The notes under the pieces are model-generated. The model was not told the DNA's origin and searched no databases. It was given only the letters and a program-made list of their open reading frames with translations. The translations under genes were made by a program, and so were the position numbers. Of a stretch of DNA of 64,000 nt, positions 16,974 through 25,717 are shown piece after piece. The DNA is from Phocaeicola dorei. Lineage in GTDB: Bacteria; Bacteroidota; Bacteroidia; Bacteroidales; Bacteroidaceae. The stretch's first letter is position 1; each line of letters opens with the position of its first letter. Where the stretch lies: contig NZ_CP046176.1 of NCBI RefSeq assembly GCF_013009555.1, forward strand, positions 1,829,501 to 1,893,500, given 5' to 3'.

Positions 16974-17244
16974 ATGAGCAGAAAGATAATAGCATACGAA
17001 AACTACTATTAAAGATTTTTTTGATGCTCTGGATAAAGGTACGCAAGAAAAAGTCCTATATGGATTACTCTTATTAAAGACTCAAGATGGACTACCGGCA
17101 AAGTATGTGAAGTTTCTTAAAGAGGGTCTGTATGAGTTAAGAATAGAGTGGCAAGGTAATATCTATAGGATTTTCTTCTGTTATGATGAAGGGCATATTG
17201 TTATATTGTTCAATGAATGCTTTCTTTACCGGGCAAATAATTGA
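16974..17244 (+). pseudogene. HigB/RelE-like toxin remnant, frameshifted and truncated
   Basis: The ATG at 16974 gives MSRKIIAYENYY and then a TAA at 17010. Removing one T there restores a frame reading FFDALDKGTQEKVLYGLLL, then KTQDGLPAKYVKFLKEG, YELRIEWQGNIYRIFFCYDE and HIVILFN up to a TGA at 17242. This is the phage-derived Gp49-like/HigB toxin fold (RNase of the RelE superfamily), recognised from the EGLYELRIEW and YRIFFCYDE segments. The normal C-terminal tail after ILFN is gone and the frame runs into the next gene. A 1-base frameshift near 17010 plus loss of the tail make an active toxin very unlikely. Confidence 0.78.
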
Positions 17245-17416
17245 AGAGGCAAGGAAGAAAGCAAATATGACACAGGCGAAACTTGCCGAAAAGATAGGGA
17301 CTAATAAGTCTTATATTTCCCGTGTGGAAACAGGAAAAACAGAGCCTAAGGTTTCTACTTTTTATCGTATTGCTTCTGCTTTGGGATTGAATGTTGAGCT
17401 GACCCCTGCTATGTGA
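17213..17416 (+). CDS. HigA-like XRE-family HTH antitoxin/regulator
   Basis: 67 residues from the ATG at 17213. A complete helix-turn-helix is visible: MTQAKLAEKIGTNKSYISRV, followed by ETGKTEPKVSTFYRIASALG. The start overlaps the toxin remnant by 32 bases, so the join seems to have removed both the toxin tail and the usual antitoxin N-terminus. In an intact HigBA operon the antitoxin neutralises the toxin and represses its own promoter. Here it may survive as an orphan repressor, or protect against related toxins elsewhere. A 10-codon longer form from the ATG at 17183 is possible. Confidence 0.72.
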   Translation: MNAFFTGQIIEEARKKANMTQAKLAEKIGTNKSYISRVETGKTEPKVSTFYRIASALGLNVELTPAM

Positions 17417-17503
17417 TGGTAAAAATAGAGAATGAGATAAAAGTTTTCTGAATGGGTACATTTTCTTCTTTTGTCCGTCTTGCCAATAGATAAAAAGATA
17501 ATT

Positions 17504-20500
17504 ATGAAGAAGATATTGATACTGGCATTTTCACTGTTGTCATTGGGAACATACGCCCAACGTGAAGTTCCGCAATCGCGCATGGAGCAGATTTATGAGG
17601 AAGCCAAGACTCCTTATAAATATGGGCTGGCTGTAGCTCCGGCCGACAACAAGCATAAAATAGACTGCCCTACCGTGTTCCGCGAAGGGGATAAGTGGTA
17701 TATGACCTACGTGGTTTATAATGGTAAGAGCGGACTGGACGGACGTGGATACGAGACATGGATAGCCGAAAGTGATAATCTGTTGGAATGGCGTACATTG
17801 GGACGTGTCTTGTCTTATCGTGACGGATTCTGGGATTGCAACCAGCGTGGTGGTTTCCCTGCATTGCCGGATATGGAGTGGGGAGGAAGCTATGCCCTGC
17901 AGACGTATAAAGGCAAGCATTGGATGACTTATCTGGGTGGGGAAGGGACCGGATATGAATCGGTGAACAAGCCGCTGTATATTGGTTTGGCCTGGACAGA
18001 CCGGCCTTTGGGTTCCGCCCATGAATGGCAGGCACAGGACCAGCCCGTGATGAGTATCCATGATAAAGACGCGCAATGGTGGGAAAAGCTGACTCAATAT
18101 AAGAGTGTGGTCTATTGGGATAAGGAGAAAACATTGGGCGCACCTTTCGTCATGTTCTATAACGCGGCAGGACGGCATCCGGAAACGGATTTGAAAGCGG
18201 AACGGGTGGGTATCGCCTTGTCCAAAGATATGAAGAAATGGAAACGATATCCGGGCAATCCGGTCTTTGCACACGAAGCGGACGGAACCATTACGGGGGA
18301 TGCGCATATCCAGAAAATGGGCGATGTGTATGTCATGTTCTATTTCTCGGCTTTTGAACCGAGCCGCAAATACAAGGCATTTAATACATTTGCTGCCAGT
18401 TATGACCTAGTACATTGGACGGATTGGAAAGGGGCGGATTTGATTATCCCTTCTAAAGACTATGATGAATTGTTCGCTCATAAGAGTTATGTGGTGAAAT
18501 ACAATGGGGTGGTGTATCATTTCTATTGTGCCGTGAATGACGCGGAACAACGTGGTATAGCCATTGCTACCAGCAAACCGATGGGACGTTCACAAGTGCA
18601 TTTCCCGGAACGGGAGGTGAAGAATCGCCGGATGGTGATGGAATTGGATAAAGGATGGAAAACATGGCTGACGGAAGCAACTCATCTGAAAGGGTTGTTT
18701 GCTCAAAAGGCAATAGAAGTAAATATTCCTCATAACTGGGATGATTATTATGGCTACCGCCAACTGACACATGGTAATTTGCACGGTACTGCCATATACG
18801 AAAAGACCTTCACATTGGATGATTCTCAGTTTCTAATTTCCAACTCTTCATTCGGAAAACGTTATTTTCTTCGTTTTGAGGGAGTGGGGACGTATGCCAC
18901 TATAACGTTGAATGGAAAGGATTTCGGCCGTCATCCCGTAGGGCGTACTACGCTGACATTGGATGTGACGGATGCGTTGAAGCTGGGAGAGAATAAGCTG
19001 GTAGTGAAAGCGGAACATCCTGAAATGATAGCCGACATGCCTTGGGTGTGCGGTGGCTGTTCCTCGGAATGGGGATTCAGCGAAGGTTCCCAGCCTTTGG
19101 GAATTTTCCGTCCCGTGGTGCTGGAGGCTACGGATGAGATCCGCATTGAGCCTTTCGGAGTGCATATCTGGAATGATGATAAGGCGGGAACTGTCTTTGT
19201 GGAAACGGAGGTGAAAAATTACGGAAAGACTGCTGAGACGGTGGAAGTGGTTAATAAATTCAGTAATGCGGATGGCAAGCAGGTGTTCCGCCTGACGGAG
19301 AAGGTGACTTTGCAGCCGGGTGAAAAGAAGGTGGTGAAGCAACAATCGCCAGTGCAGAATCCTGTTTTATGGAGTACGGAGAATCCTTATTTGTATAAAC
19401 TGGCCAGTATGATAAAGCGTGGTAAGAGTACTACGGATGAGATTAGTACACCCTTTGGTATCCGTACCATCAGTTGGCCGGTGAAACGGGAGGATGGTGA
19501 CGGACGGTTCTATCTGAACGGACAGCCTGTCTTTATCAATGGAGTGTGTGAATATGAACATCAGTTCGGACAAAGCCATGCTTTCAGCCGTGAGCAGGTG
19601 GCAGCCCGTGTGAAACAGATCCGTGCGGCGGGCTTCAACGCTTTCCGTGACGCTCACCAGCCCCATCACCTGGATTATCAGAAATATTGGGACAAGGAAG
19701 GAGTCTTGTGGTGGACTCAGTTTTCGGCCCACGTGTGGTATGATACTCCGGAGTTTCGTGAGAATTTCAAGAAACTGCTCCGCCAGTGGGTGAAAGAGCG
19801 TCGTAACTCGCCCAGTGTGGTGATGTGGGGATTGCAGAACGAAAGCACGCTGCCTAAGGAGTTTGCCGAAGAGTGTAGTGAGATTATCCGGGAAATGGAT
19901 CCTACGGCCCGTACCATGCGTGTGATTACTACGTGTAACGGTGGTGATGGGACAGATTGGAATGTTATTCAGAACTGGAGTGGAACCTATGGTGGTGATG
20001 TGAATAAGTATGGCCGTGAATTGTCACAGAAGAATCAGTTGTTGAACGGTGAATATGGGGCATGGCGCAGCATCGGATTGCATACGGAACCGGCAGCTTT
20101 TGATGTGAATGGTGTATGGAGCGAGGAGCGTATGTGCCAGCTGATGGAAACCAAGATACGACTGGCGGAACAGGCAAAGGACAGTGTGTGCGGACAATTC
20201 CAATGGATATTCAGCAGTCATGATAATCCGGGACGCCGCCAGCCGGATGAAGCGTATCGCCGGATAGATAAGGTGGGACCATTTAATTATAAAGGATTGG
20301 TGACTCCGTGGGAGGAGCCGCTGGATGTATATTATATGTATCGCGCGAACTATGTGCCGGCTTCCGAAGATCCGATGGTTTATCTGGCATCTCATACATG
20401 GGAGGACCGTTTTGCGACAGGCCGCAGACGGGCTACCATTGAGGCGTACAGCAATTGTGACAGTGTGTTGCTGTACAATGATGCGGTGGATGCTGAATAC

Positions 20501-21775
20501 TTGGGACGGAAATTGAATCATGGGGTGGGGACTCATTTCATGTGGGAAAACCGCGATATCCGTTACAATGTGCTTCGTGCTGTGGGGTACTTTAAAGGAA
20601 AACCGGCAGCGGAAGATGTGCTGGTGCTGAACGGTCTGGAAAAAGCTCCTCATTTTGAAGCTCTTTACCGTGGTTCTGCTATAGTGCCTGTTGCTGCCGA
20701 CCGGTTGAACGGAACTGATTTGTTGAAAGGAGCTGAGGGATATACGTATCTTTATCGTTTGAATTGCGGAGGAGACGCTTATACGGATACGTATGGTCAG
20801 GTCTGGGCGCAGGATAACAGCCGTTATTCTCATTCGTGGGCGGAATCGTTTGTTCATCCGTCGGATAGTGTACAGTTGTTGAGCCCTTATCAGGCGAGCC
20901 AGCGTACCACGAATGATCCCATTCATGGCACTAGGGACTGGGAACTGTTCCAGACTTTCCGCTTCGGACGCCATAAGCTGAACTTCCGCTTTCCCGTTCC
21001 GGATGGCGAGTATCGTGTGGAACTTTATTTTACAGAACCCTGGCATGGTACAGGAGGCGGCGTACAGACGGATTGTGAAGGCTTGCGTATTTTTGATGTA
21101 GCGGTAAATGATAAAGTACTTCTGGACGACTTGGATGTATGGGCTGAAGCGGGTCATGACGGCGCTTGCAAAAAGGTGGTGAATGCTATCGTGAAAGGGG
21201 GAGTCTTGAAGATTAATTTTCCGGAGGTGAAAGCGGGGCAAGCTTTGATTTGTGGCATTGCGATAGCTTGTAAAGGCGACTTGGATTCCGTTCGCTCTTT
21301 TTCTGCCCATAGCTTCAGCTGGGCTGCACAAGACAAGGAGGTGATGGAAAAGACTCCCAAAGAATTATTGCCTGAAGATAAAAACGCACGTGCCAATGTG
21401 ACTTATCAAGCGGAGGATGCTGTGCTGAAAGGTAAGTTCATAAAGAAAGAGGTTAAGAAACAAACCGGGGTTTTCTTTGGTAAAGGTACACAAAGCAGTA
21501 TTACTTGGAACATTTCTACCGGTCTGGCACAAGTCTATGCTCTTCGTTTTAAATACATGAATGTTACAGGGAAGCCTATGAAGGTGCGTATGCAGTTCAT
21601 TGATTCCAAAGGGGTGGTACTGAAGGAAGATAATCTGACTTTTGCCGAAACTCCCGGAAAGTGGCGTATGCTGAGTACAACGACGGGTACGTATATCAAT
21701 GCAGGCTATTATAAGGTGGTGCTTTCCGCACCGGATATGGAGGGACTGGCATTGGATGCGCTGGATGTGCAATAA
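17504..21775 (+). CDS. giant two-module glycosidase: five-bladed propeller (GH43/GH130-like) + GH2 + malectin
   Basis: 1,423 residues from the ATG at 17504, where the signal peptide MKKILILAFSLLSLGTYAQ begins; the frame is open 11 codons further up. Residues about 20-375 resemble a beta-propeller hydrolase (IDCPTVFREGDKWYMTYVVY, AGRHPE, MFYFSAFEPSRKY). Residues about 375-960 form a GH2 enzyme: a sugar-binding jelly roll (PHNWDDYYGYRQL), an Ig-like domain and a barrel with FINGVCEYEHQFG. Glu780 (WGLQNEST) is the likely acid/base and Glu850 (LLNGEYGAWRS) the likely nucleophile. A malectin-like domain (YRLNCGGDAYTDTYGQVWAQ) lies near 1090-1250 and a carbohydrate-binding-like domain closes the protein. 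GH2 members include beta-galactosidases and beta-glucuronidases; the substrate is not evident. Two catalytic modules in one chain suggest removal of adjacent sugars from one glycan. Confidence 0.85.
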   Translation: MKKILILAFSLLSLGTYAQREVPQSRMEQIYEEAKTPYKYGLAVAPADNKHKIDCPTVFREGDKWYMTYVVYNGKSGLDGRGYETWIAESDNLLEWRTLGRVLSYRDGFWDCNQRGGFPALPDMEWGGSYALQTYKGKHWMTYLGGEGTGYESVNKPLYIGLAWTDRPLGSAHEWQAQDQPVMSIHDKDAQWWEKLTQYKSVVYWDKEKTLGAPFVMFYNAAGRHPETDLKAERVGIALSKDMKKWKRYPGNPVFAHEADGTITGDAHIQKMGDVYVMFYFSAFEPSRKYKAFNTFAASYDLVHWTDWKGADLIIPSKDYDELFAHKSYVVKYNGVVYHFYCAVNDAEQRGIAIATSKPMGRSQVHFPEREVKNRRMVMELDKGWKTWLTEATHLKGLFAQKAIEVNIPHNWDDYYGYRQLTHGNLHGTAIYEKTFTLDDSQFLISNSSFGKRYFLRFEGVGTYATITLNGKDFGRHPVGRTTLTLDVTDALKLGENKLVVKAEHPEMIADMPWVCGGCSSEWGFSEGSQPLGIFRPVVLEATDEIRIEPFGVHIWNDDKAGTVFVETEVKNYGKTAETVEVVNKFSNADGKQVFRLTEKVTLQPGEKKVVKQQSPVQNPVLWSTENPYLYKLASMIKRGKSTTDEISTPFGIRTISWPVKREDGDGRFYLNGQPVFINGVCEYEHQFGQSHAFSREQVAARVKQIRAAGFNAFRDAHQPHHLDYQKYWDKEGVLWWTQFSAHVWYDTPEFRENFKKLLRQWVKERRNSPSVVMWGLQNESTLPKEFAEECSEIIREMDPTARTMRVITTCNGGDGTDWNVIQNWSGTYGGDVNKYGRELSQKNQLLNGEYGAWRSIGLHTEPAAFDVNGVWSEERMCQLMETKIRLAEQAKDSVCGQFQWIFSSHDNPGRRQPDEAYRRIDKVGPFNYKGLVTPWEEPLDVYYMYRANYVPASEDPMVYLASHTWEDRFATGRRRATIEAYSNCDSVLLYNDAVDAEYLGRKLNHGVGTHFMWENRDIRYNVLRAVGYFKGKPAAEDVLVLNGLEKAPHFEALYRGSAIVPVAADRLNGTDLLKGAEGYTYLYRLNCGGDAYTDTYGQVWAQDNSRYSHSWAESFVHPSDSVQLLSPYQASQRTTNDPIHGTRDWELFQTFRFGRHKLNFRFPVPDGEYRVELYFTEPWHGTGGGVQTDCEGLRIFDVAVNDKVLLDDLDVWAEAGHDGACKKVVNAIVKGGVLKINFPEVKAGQALICGIAIACKGDLDSVRSFSAHSFSWAAQDKEVMEKTPKELLPEDKNARANVTYQAEDAVLKGKFIKKEVKKQTGVFFGKGTQSSITWNISTGLAQVYALRFKYMNVTGKPMKVRMQFIDSKGVVLKEDNLTFAETPGKWRMLSTTTGTYINAGYYKVVLSAPDMEGLALDALDVQ

Positions 21776-21787
21776 AGTATTTTTTTA

Positions 21788-21818
21788 TTTGCCGGTAGGA
21801 ATAAATAGTTTATCTTTG
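21788..21818 (+). promoter_or_regulatory. promoter of the ATPase/nuclease-like cassette
   Basis: TTTG at 21788-21791 and TATCTTTG at 21811-21818, 23 bases start to start, a full match to the Bacteroides -33/-7 consensus. The start codon follows 38 bases later. Confidence 0.8.
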
Positions 21819-21855
21819 TTCTCTTAAAAAGTTTGAATTCGTCAGAACAGAGTTT

Positions 21856-23178
21856 ATGCCAAAATTTATAATAGATAAGATAGGTCCGATAGAGCATGTT
21901 GATTTTACTTTGAATAAAGTGAACATGCTGATTGGTCCGCAAAGCAGTGGGAAAAGTACAATAGCTAAGGTTATCAGTTTCTGTCTATGGTTGGAAAAGG
22001 ATGTGCTGATGCGTCGTAACACTGATTATGTAAGTTGGAGCTTTGTGGAAAAACAGTTGCTAGAGTTTCATAAATTGAAAAACTATCTGAATGAAGGATA
22101 TGCTATATTCTTTGTGGGTGATGCTATTGATTTTTGTTATACAAAAGATATGTGCTTCGCTAAATTAAAAGACGGGTTTGAAAGGTGCAAAATTGGCAAA
22201 GTCGCTTATATACCCGCTGAAAGAAATGCTGTTACGTTACCCAATATTGCGTCATTGAAGATGCCTGAATATAATACAAGAAGCTTTATTTTTGACTGGT
22301 TGGAAGTTCATCAAAAGTTCCAAAAGAAAAATGCTGTCGATTTGCTGAAACTGAAATTGAAGTATTATTATGACGAATCATCCCAAAAGGATATGATTGT
22401 GCTGGAAGATGGAAAAGAAATAGGATTGGAGGAGGCTTCCAGCGGGTTGCAGTCGGTTGTGCCGTTGTATGTTTATGTATATTATTTAACCCATTGGATA
22501 TATGATCATCAGGAAGATATTTCTTTTGAAAAGAAAGACAGAATAGAAGGGGCATTGTCCAGGGAGTATATTAAAATGTTTTCCAAACAAATGAATGTTG
22601 TTATGGATGAGGAATTCTTGAATCAGGCAGTAAAAGAAGCAAAGCTTTCTCCAGGGTTCAAAAAGATATTAGGAACAGCAAAGACCTTGAAAAAAGCGGG
22701 TAATGATTCTTTGGATAATTTGTTGGAAACCGTTTTGGAACTTGAAGAGAATATTTCTCATCCTCATTACTCCAACATTATAGTGGAAGAGCCGGAGTTG
22801 AATTTGTTTCCCGAAACTCAAAAAGATCTTATCTATGATCTGTTGGAGATGATCAATAGCGGACGGGATCATTTACTGATGACTACCCACAGCCCTTATC
22901 TGCTTTATGCACTGAATAATTGCATGCTGGGGGCTTTGGTACAAGAAAATATACCGGAAGAAGAGGAGGGATTACAAAAGATGAAGGATTCGTTTGTCAA
23001 GCCGGAGGATGTTTCTGTATGGGAGATTAAAAATGGAAAATTTTTTCCTTATAAAGAGAATCCGAACTATACTATTCAAGATGAAAGAGGATTGATTCGC
23101 AATAACTATTTTGATCGGATAATGAAGAATATCATGACAGACTTTGCTGCCTTAATGGATTATTGTGATGAGGATTGA
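21856..23178 (+). CDS. AAA/ABC-type ATPase of the OLD-like group (AAA_15/AAA_21)
   Basis: 440 residues, no signal peptide. Walker A is GPQSSGKST with Lys33. The ABC signature-like SSGLQS is at residues 195-200, and Walker B VEEPELNLFP has Glu311/Glu312/Glu314. The switch histidine is His345 in TTHSPYLLYALN. A helical insertion lies between Walker A and the signature. This is the layout of stand-alone SMC/ABC-type ATPases found in antiphage modules (OLD, Septu PtuA, PARIS AriA) and in other DNA-related systems. No TOPRIM domain is fused at the C-terminus, so it is not a class OLD nuclease by itself. The downstream gene overlaps by 11 bases, which implies coupled translation and a two-protein complex. 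Function is unassigned; defence is an inference. Confidence 0.85.
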   Translation: MPKFIIDKIGPIEHVDFTLNKVNMLIGPQSSGKSTIAKVISFCLWLEKDVLMRRNTDYVSWSFVEKQLLEFHKLKNYLNEGYAIFFVGDAIDFCYTKDMCFAKLKDGFERCKIGKVAYIPAERNAVTLPNIASLKMPEYNTRSFIFDWLEVHQKFQKKNAVDLLKLKLKYYYDESSQKDMIVLEDGKEIGLEEASSGLQSVVPLYVYVYYLTHWIYDHQEDISFEKKDRIEGALSREYIKMFSKQMNVVMDEEFLNQAVKEAKLSPGFKKILGTAKTLKKAGNDSLDNLLETVLELEENISHPHYSNIIVEEPELNLFPETQKDLIYDLLEMINSGRDHLLMTTHSPYLLYALNNCMLGALVQENIPEEEEGLQKMKDSFVKPEDVSVWEIKNGKFFPYKENPNYTIQDERGLIRNNYFDRIMKNIMTDFAALMDYCDED

Positions 23179-23734
23179 AGCTTTTACAAGATATAATGAG
23201 ATGACAGGTGACGCCTATGTCATGGATTATACACAAGCGACAGCCGGTAAACGGAAAGTATGTATAAAGGAAGAAGATCCTGATGATATAGCTTCTTTTC
23301 ATTTGATTAATCCAAGAAAAACGACTTATTGGGCAGTGAATTTTGAGGAGAATCCGGCTGTGTTGAAAGGTTCTGATCAGTGTGAATGTATGTTTGTTTC
23401 CAGTAGGGCAAGCAGTAAGGGATGGGTTTGCTTGGTTGAACTTAAATATTGTTTGGAAAAGAACATAGAGAGGAATGCAGGAGATGCTTTTAAACAATTG
23501 TATGAAACATTGAACAAATTGGTGGAATTGAACATTGTAGATTATAAATCACATCGGATTTACTTAAATATATCTATACCTGAACATTCCCATAGGGCAC
23601 CGTTTACTGCTTTTCAGAATACCCAAGATGATTTGTTGGAATGTTTATATACTCATAAGGTTAAAGTATTGGGATATAATGAAGTTCTGATATTAAATGA
23701 ATGTTTTATCAGACCACCGAAAGAGGAGATCTGA
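23168..23734 (+). CDS. unrecognised partner protein with a possible PD-(D/E)XK nuclease motif
   Basis: 188 residues from the ATG at 23168; a GTG one codon earlier is possible. I do not recognise the family. The start overlaps the ATPase gene by 11 bases. Residues Asp70 (KGSDQCECMF), Glu91 and Lys93 (CLVELKYC) have the spacing and beta-strand setting of a PD-(D/E)XK nuclease core, followed by a helix with NAGDAFKQLYETL as in that fold. This is suggestive only; no fold check was possible. The pair has its own promoter, stands alone between a glycosidase and a transporter, and reads more AT-rich than the flanking genes, which fits a horizontally acquired cassette. Confidence 0.6.
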   Translation: MRIEAFTRYNEMTGDAYVMDYTQATAGKRKVCIKEEDPDDIASFHLINPRKTTYWAVNFEENPAVLKGSDQCECMFVSSRASSKGWVCLVELKYCLEKNIERNAGDAFKQLYETLNKLVELNIVDYKSHRIYLNISIPEHSHRAPFTAFQNTQDDLLECLYTHKVKVLGYNEVLILNECFIRPPKEEI

Positions 23735-23796
23735 AATCTATATGTATCATTAAATGGGCGATCTGAAAATATAAAATGGAATCATAAGGGGAAGGT

Positions 23797-23826
23797 TTCA
23801 GCATTTGGCATTTTTTACTATCTTTG
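23797..23826 (+). promoter_or_regulatory. probable promoter of the AspT-like transporter gene
   Basis: -7 box TATCTTTG at 23819-23826 is a full match. The -33 element is weak (TTTCAG at about 23797; a TTTG at 23804 is too close). Confidence 0.5.
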
Positions 23827-23852
23827 TGCTCTGAAACTAACCTCTTAAAAAT

Positions 23853-25451
23853 ATGTTAATTGATTTACTGCATTCTTCTTATTTCTCGCTCTTTCTTATT
23901 GTAGCGTTGGGCTTTATGCTAGGGAGGATTAAGATAAAGGGCTTGTCGCTGGATGTGTCGGCCGTTATCTTCATTGCCTTGCTTTTCGGACATTTCGGTG
24001 TGATCATTCCTAAAGAATTGGGGAACTTCGGTTTGGTGCTCTTTATCTTTACCATCGGTATTCAGGCCGGTCCCGGATTTTTTGATTCTTTCAGGAGTAA
24101 AGGAAAGACACTGATTCTTATTACTATGCTTATTATTTGCTCTGCCTGTCTGACGGCGGTAGGACTGAAGTATGCTTTCGACATTGATACGCCCAGTGTG
24201 GTGGGATTGATAGCAGGGGCATTGACCAGTACGCCTGGTCTGGCGGTAGCTATAGACAGTACAAATTCACCGTTGGCTTCCATTGCATACGGTATTGCTT
24301 ACCCGTTTGGAGTGATAGGGGTGATTTTGTTTGTGAAGCTGTTACCCAAGATTATGCGGGTGGATCTGGATAAAGAAGCGCGCAGGTTGGAACTGGAACG
24401 GCGCAGCGGTTTTCCGGAACTGACAACTTGCATTTTCAGAGTGACCAATCAAGCGGTATTCGGACGTACTTTGGCGCAAATAAATGCGCGTGCCATGACG
24501 GGAGCCGTTATTTCGCGGGTAAAGCATGAGGATTCTATATTGATGCCTAAAGCGAATACCATGTTGCTGGAAGGGGACTATGTGCAGGCGGTGGGAAGTG
24601 AGGAAGCGCTGAATCAGTTTGCCGTATTGGTTGGAGAACGGGAGGAAGGCGAATTGCCTCTGGACCAGACACAGGAGATTGAATCTTTATTGCTGACAAA
24701 GAAAGATATGATAAACAAGCAATTGGGAGATCTGAATTTACAACGTAACTTTGGTTGTACGGTAACCCGTATCCGTCGAAGTGGCATAGACTTGTCACCT
24801 TCTCCGGATTTGGCCTTGAAATTCGGTGATAAGTTGATGGTGGTCGGTGAACGGGAAGGACTCAGAGGCGTTGCTCGTTTGTTGGGGAATAATGCCAAAC
24901 AGTTGTCTGATACTGATTTCTTCCCGATAGCTATGGGGATTGTATTAGGTGTATTGTTCGGTAAAATAAATATTTCATTTTCAGACAGCGTTTCATTTTC
25001 ACCCGGATTGACCGGAGGAGTATTGATGGTGGCATTGTTGCTGAGTGCCGTGGGAAAGACAGGACCCATATTGTGGTCTATGTCCGGTCCTGCCAATCAG
25101 TTGTTACGTCAGTTGGGCTTATTGCTGTTTTTGGCTGAGGTCGGTACTTCTGCCGGTAAGAATCTGGTGGCTACTTTTCAGGAGAGCGGATTGTTATTGT
25201 TCGGAGTGGGGGCGGCCATTACTGTTGTGCCTATGCTGGTTGCTGTTGTGGTTGGCAGGTTGGTCTTTAAAATCAGTTTGTTGGATTTGCTGGGCACCAT
25301 CACTGGTGGTATGACCAGTACGCCCGGTCTTGCGGCAGCCGATTCCATGGTAGATAGTAATATTCCGAGTGTTGCATACGCTACGGTGTATCCGATTGCA
25401 ATGGTGTTCCTTATTTTGTTTATACAAGTGATCGCTTCGGCAGTTTATTGA
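23853..25451 (+). CDS. AspT/YidE/YbjL-family transporter with central RCK_C (TrkA-C) domains
   Basis: 532 residues with about ten membrane helices in two halves. The halves are clear internal duplicates: GALTSTPGLA near residue 130 and GGMTSTPGLA near residue 490, each followed by a similar hydrophobic stretch (SIAYGIAYPFG; SVAYATVYPIA). Between them, residues about 190-345, lies a soluble region with two TrkA-C-like units (FGRTLAQINARAMTGAVISR; FGDKLMVVGEREGL) that bind small ligands in this family. Family members include the aspartate:alanine exchanger AspT, but most, like YidE, have no known substrate. The gene has its own promoter and a strong terminator, so it is a single-gene unit. Inner membrane; substrate unknown. 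Confidence 0.88.
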   Translation: MLIDLLHSSYFSLFLIVALGFMLGRIKIKGLSLDVSAVIFIALLFGHFGVIIPKELGNFGLVLFIFTIGIQAGPGFFDSFRSKGKTLILITMLIICSACLTAVGLKYAFDIDTPSVVGLIAGALTSTPGLAVAIDSTNSPLASIAYGIAYPFGVIGVILFVKLLPKIMRVDLDKEARRLELERRSGFPELTTCIFRVTNQAVFGRTLAQINARAMTGAVISRVKHEDSILMPKANTMLLEGDYVQAVGSEEALNQFAVLVGEREEGELPLDQTQEIESLLLTKKDMINKQLGDLNLQRNFGCTVTRIRRSGIDLSPSPDLALKFGDKLMVVGEREGLRGVARLLGNNAKQLSDTDFFPIAMGIVLGVLFGKINISFSDSVSFSPGLTGGVLMVALLLSAVGKTGPILWSMSGPANQLLRQLGLLLFLAEVGTSAGKNLVATFQESGLLLFGVGAAITVVPMLVAVVVGRLVFKISLLDLLGTITGGMTSTPGLAAADSMVDSNIPSVAYATVYPIAMVFLILFIQVIASAVY

Positions 25452-25474
25452 TATATCAAACAGCCGGGTGGGTA

Positions 25475-25511
25475 TGTGCCAAAGGTAGTAAATACTTTTG
25501 GCACATTTTTT
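25475..25511 (+). terminator. terminator after the AspT-like gene
   Basis: TGTGCCAAAGGTA, loop, TACTTTTGGCACA, then a run of T from 25506. Confidence 0.92.
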
Positions 25512-25566
25512 ATTTGGATGAATGTTGTATTTTTATTTATCGATATGAGGAGAAAAAAATATTCAT

Positions 25567-25601
25567 TTTGTTTCTTTTATAGATTTTAATTTATATATTT
25601 G
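25567..25601 (+). promoter_or_regulatory. probable promoter of the polysaccharide utilisation locus
   Basis: -7 box TATATTTG at 25594-25601 is a full match to TAnnTTTG. The nearest TTTG (25567-25570) is 27 bases upstream, longer than ideal, which would fit an activator-dependent promoter. It lies 117 bases before the chosen SusC start. Confidence 0.5.
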
Positions 25602-25717
25602 TCACAACCTTAATATAATACGGAGAAAGATTAGGCTTATTCGGTGACAGAATGACGATTGGAATATGTATGAATAAGCTGAACTCATATATGGTATTTA
25701 TAAATATACTCAATTTT

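Noticed and set aside
20024..21331. 435-codon minus-strand open frame inside the giant glycosidase
   Set aside because: Shadow of the GH2/malectin coding frame; composition rich in Ile/Arg/His/Ser as expected from the complement, no domain seen.
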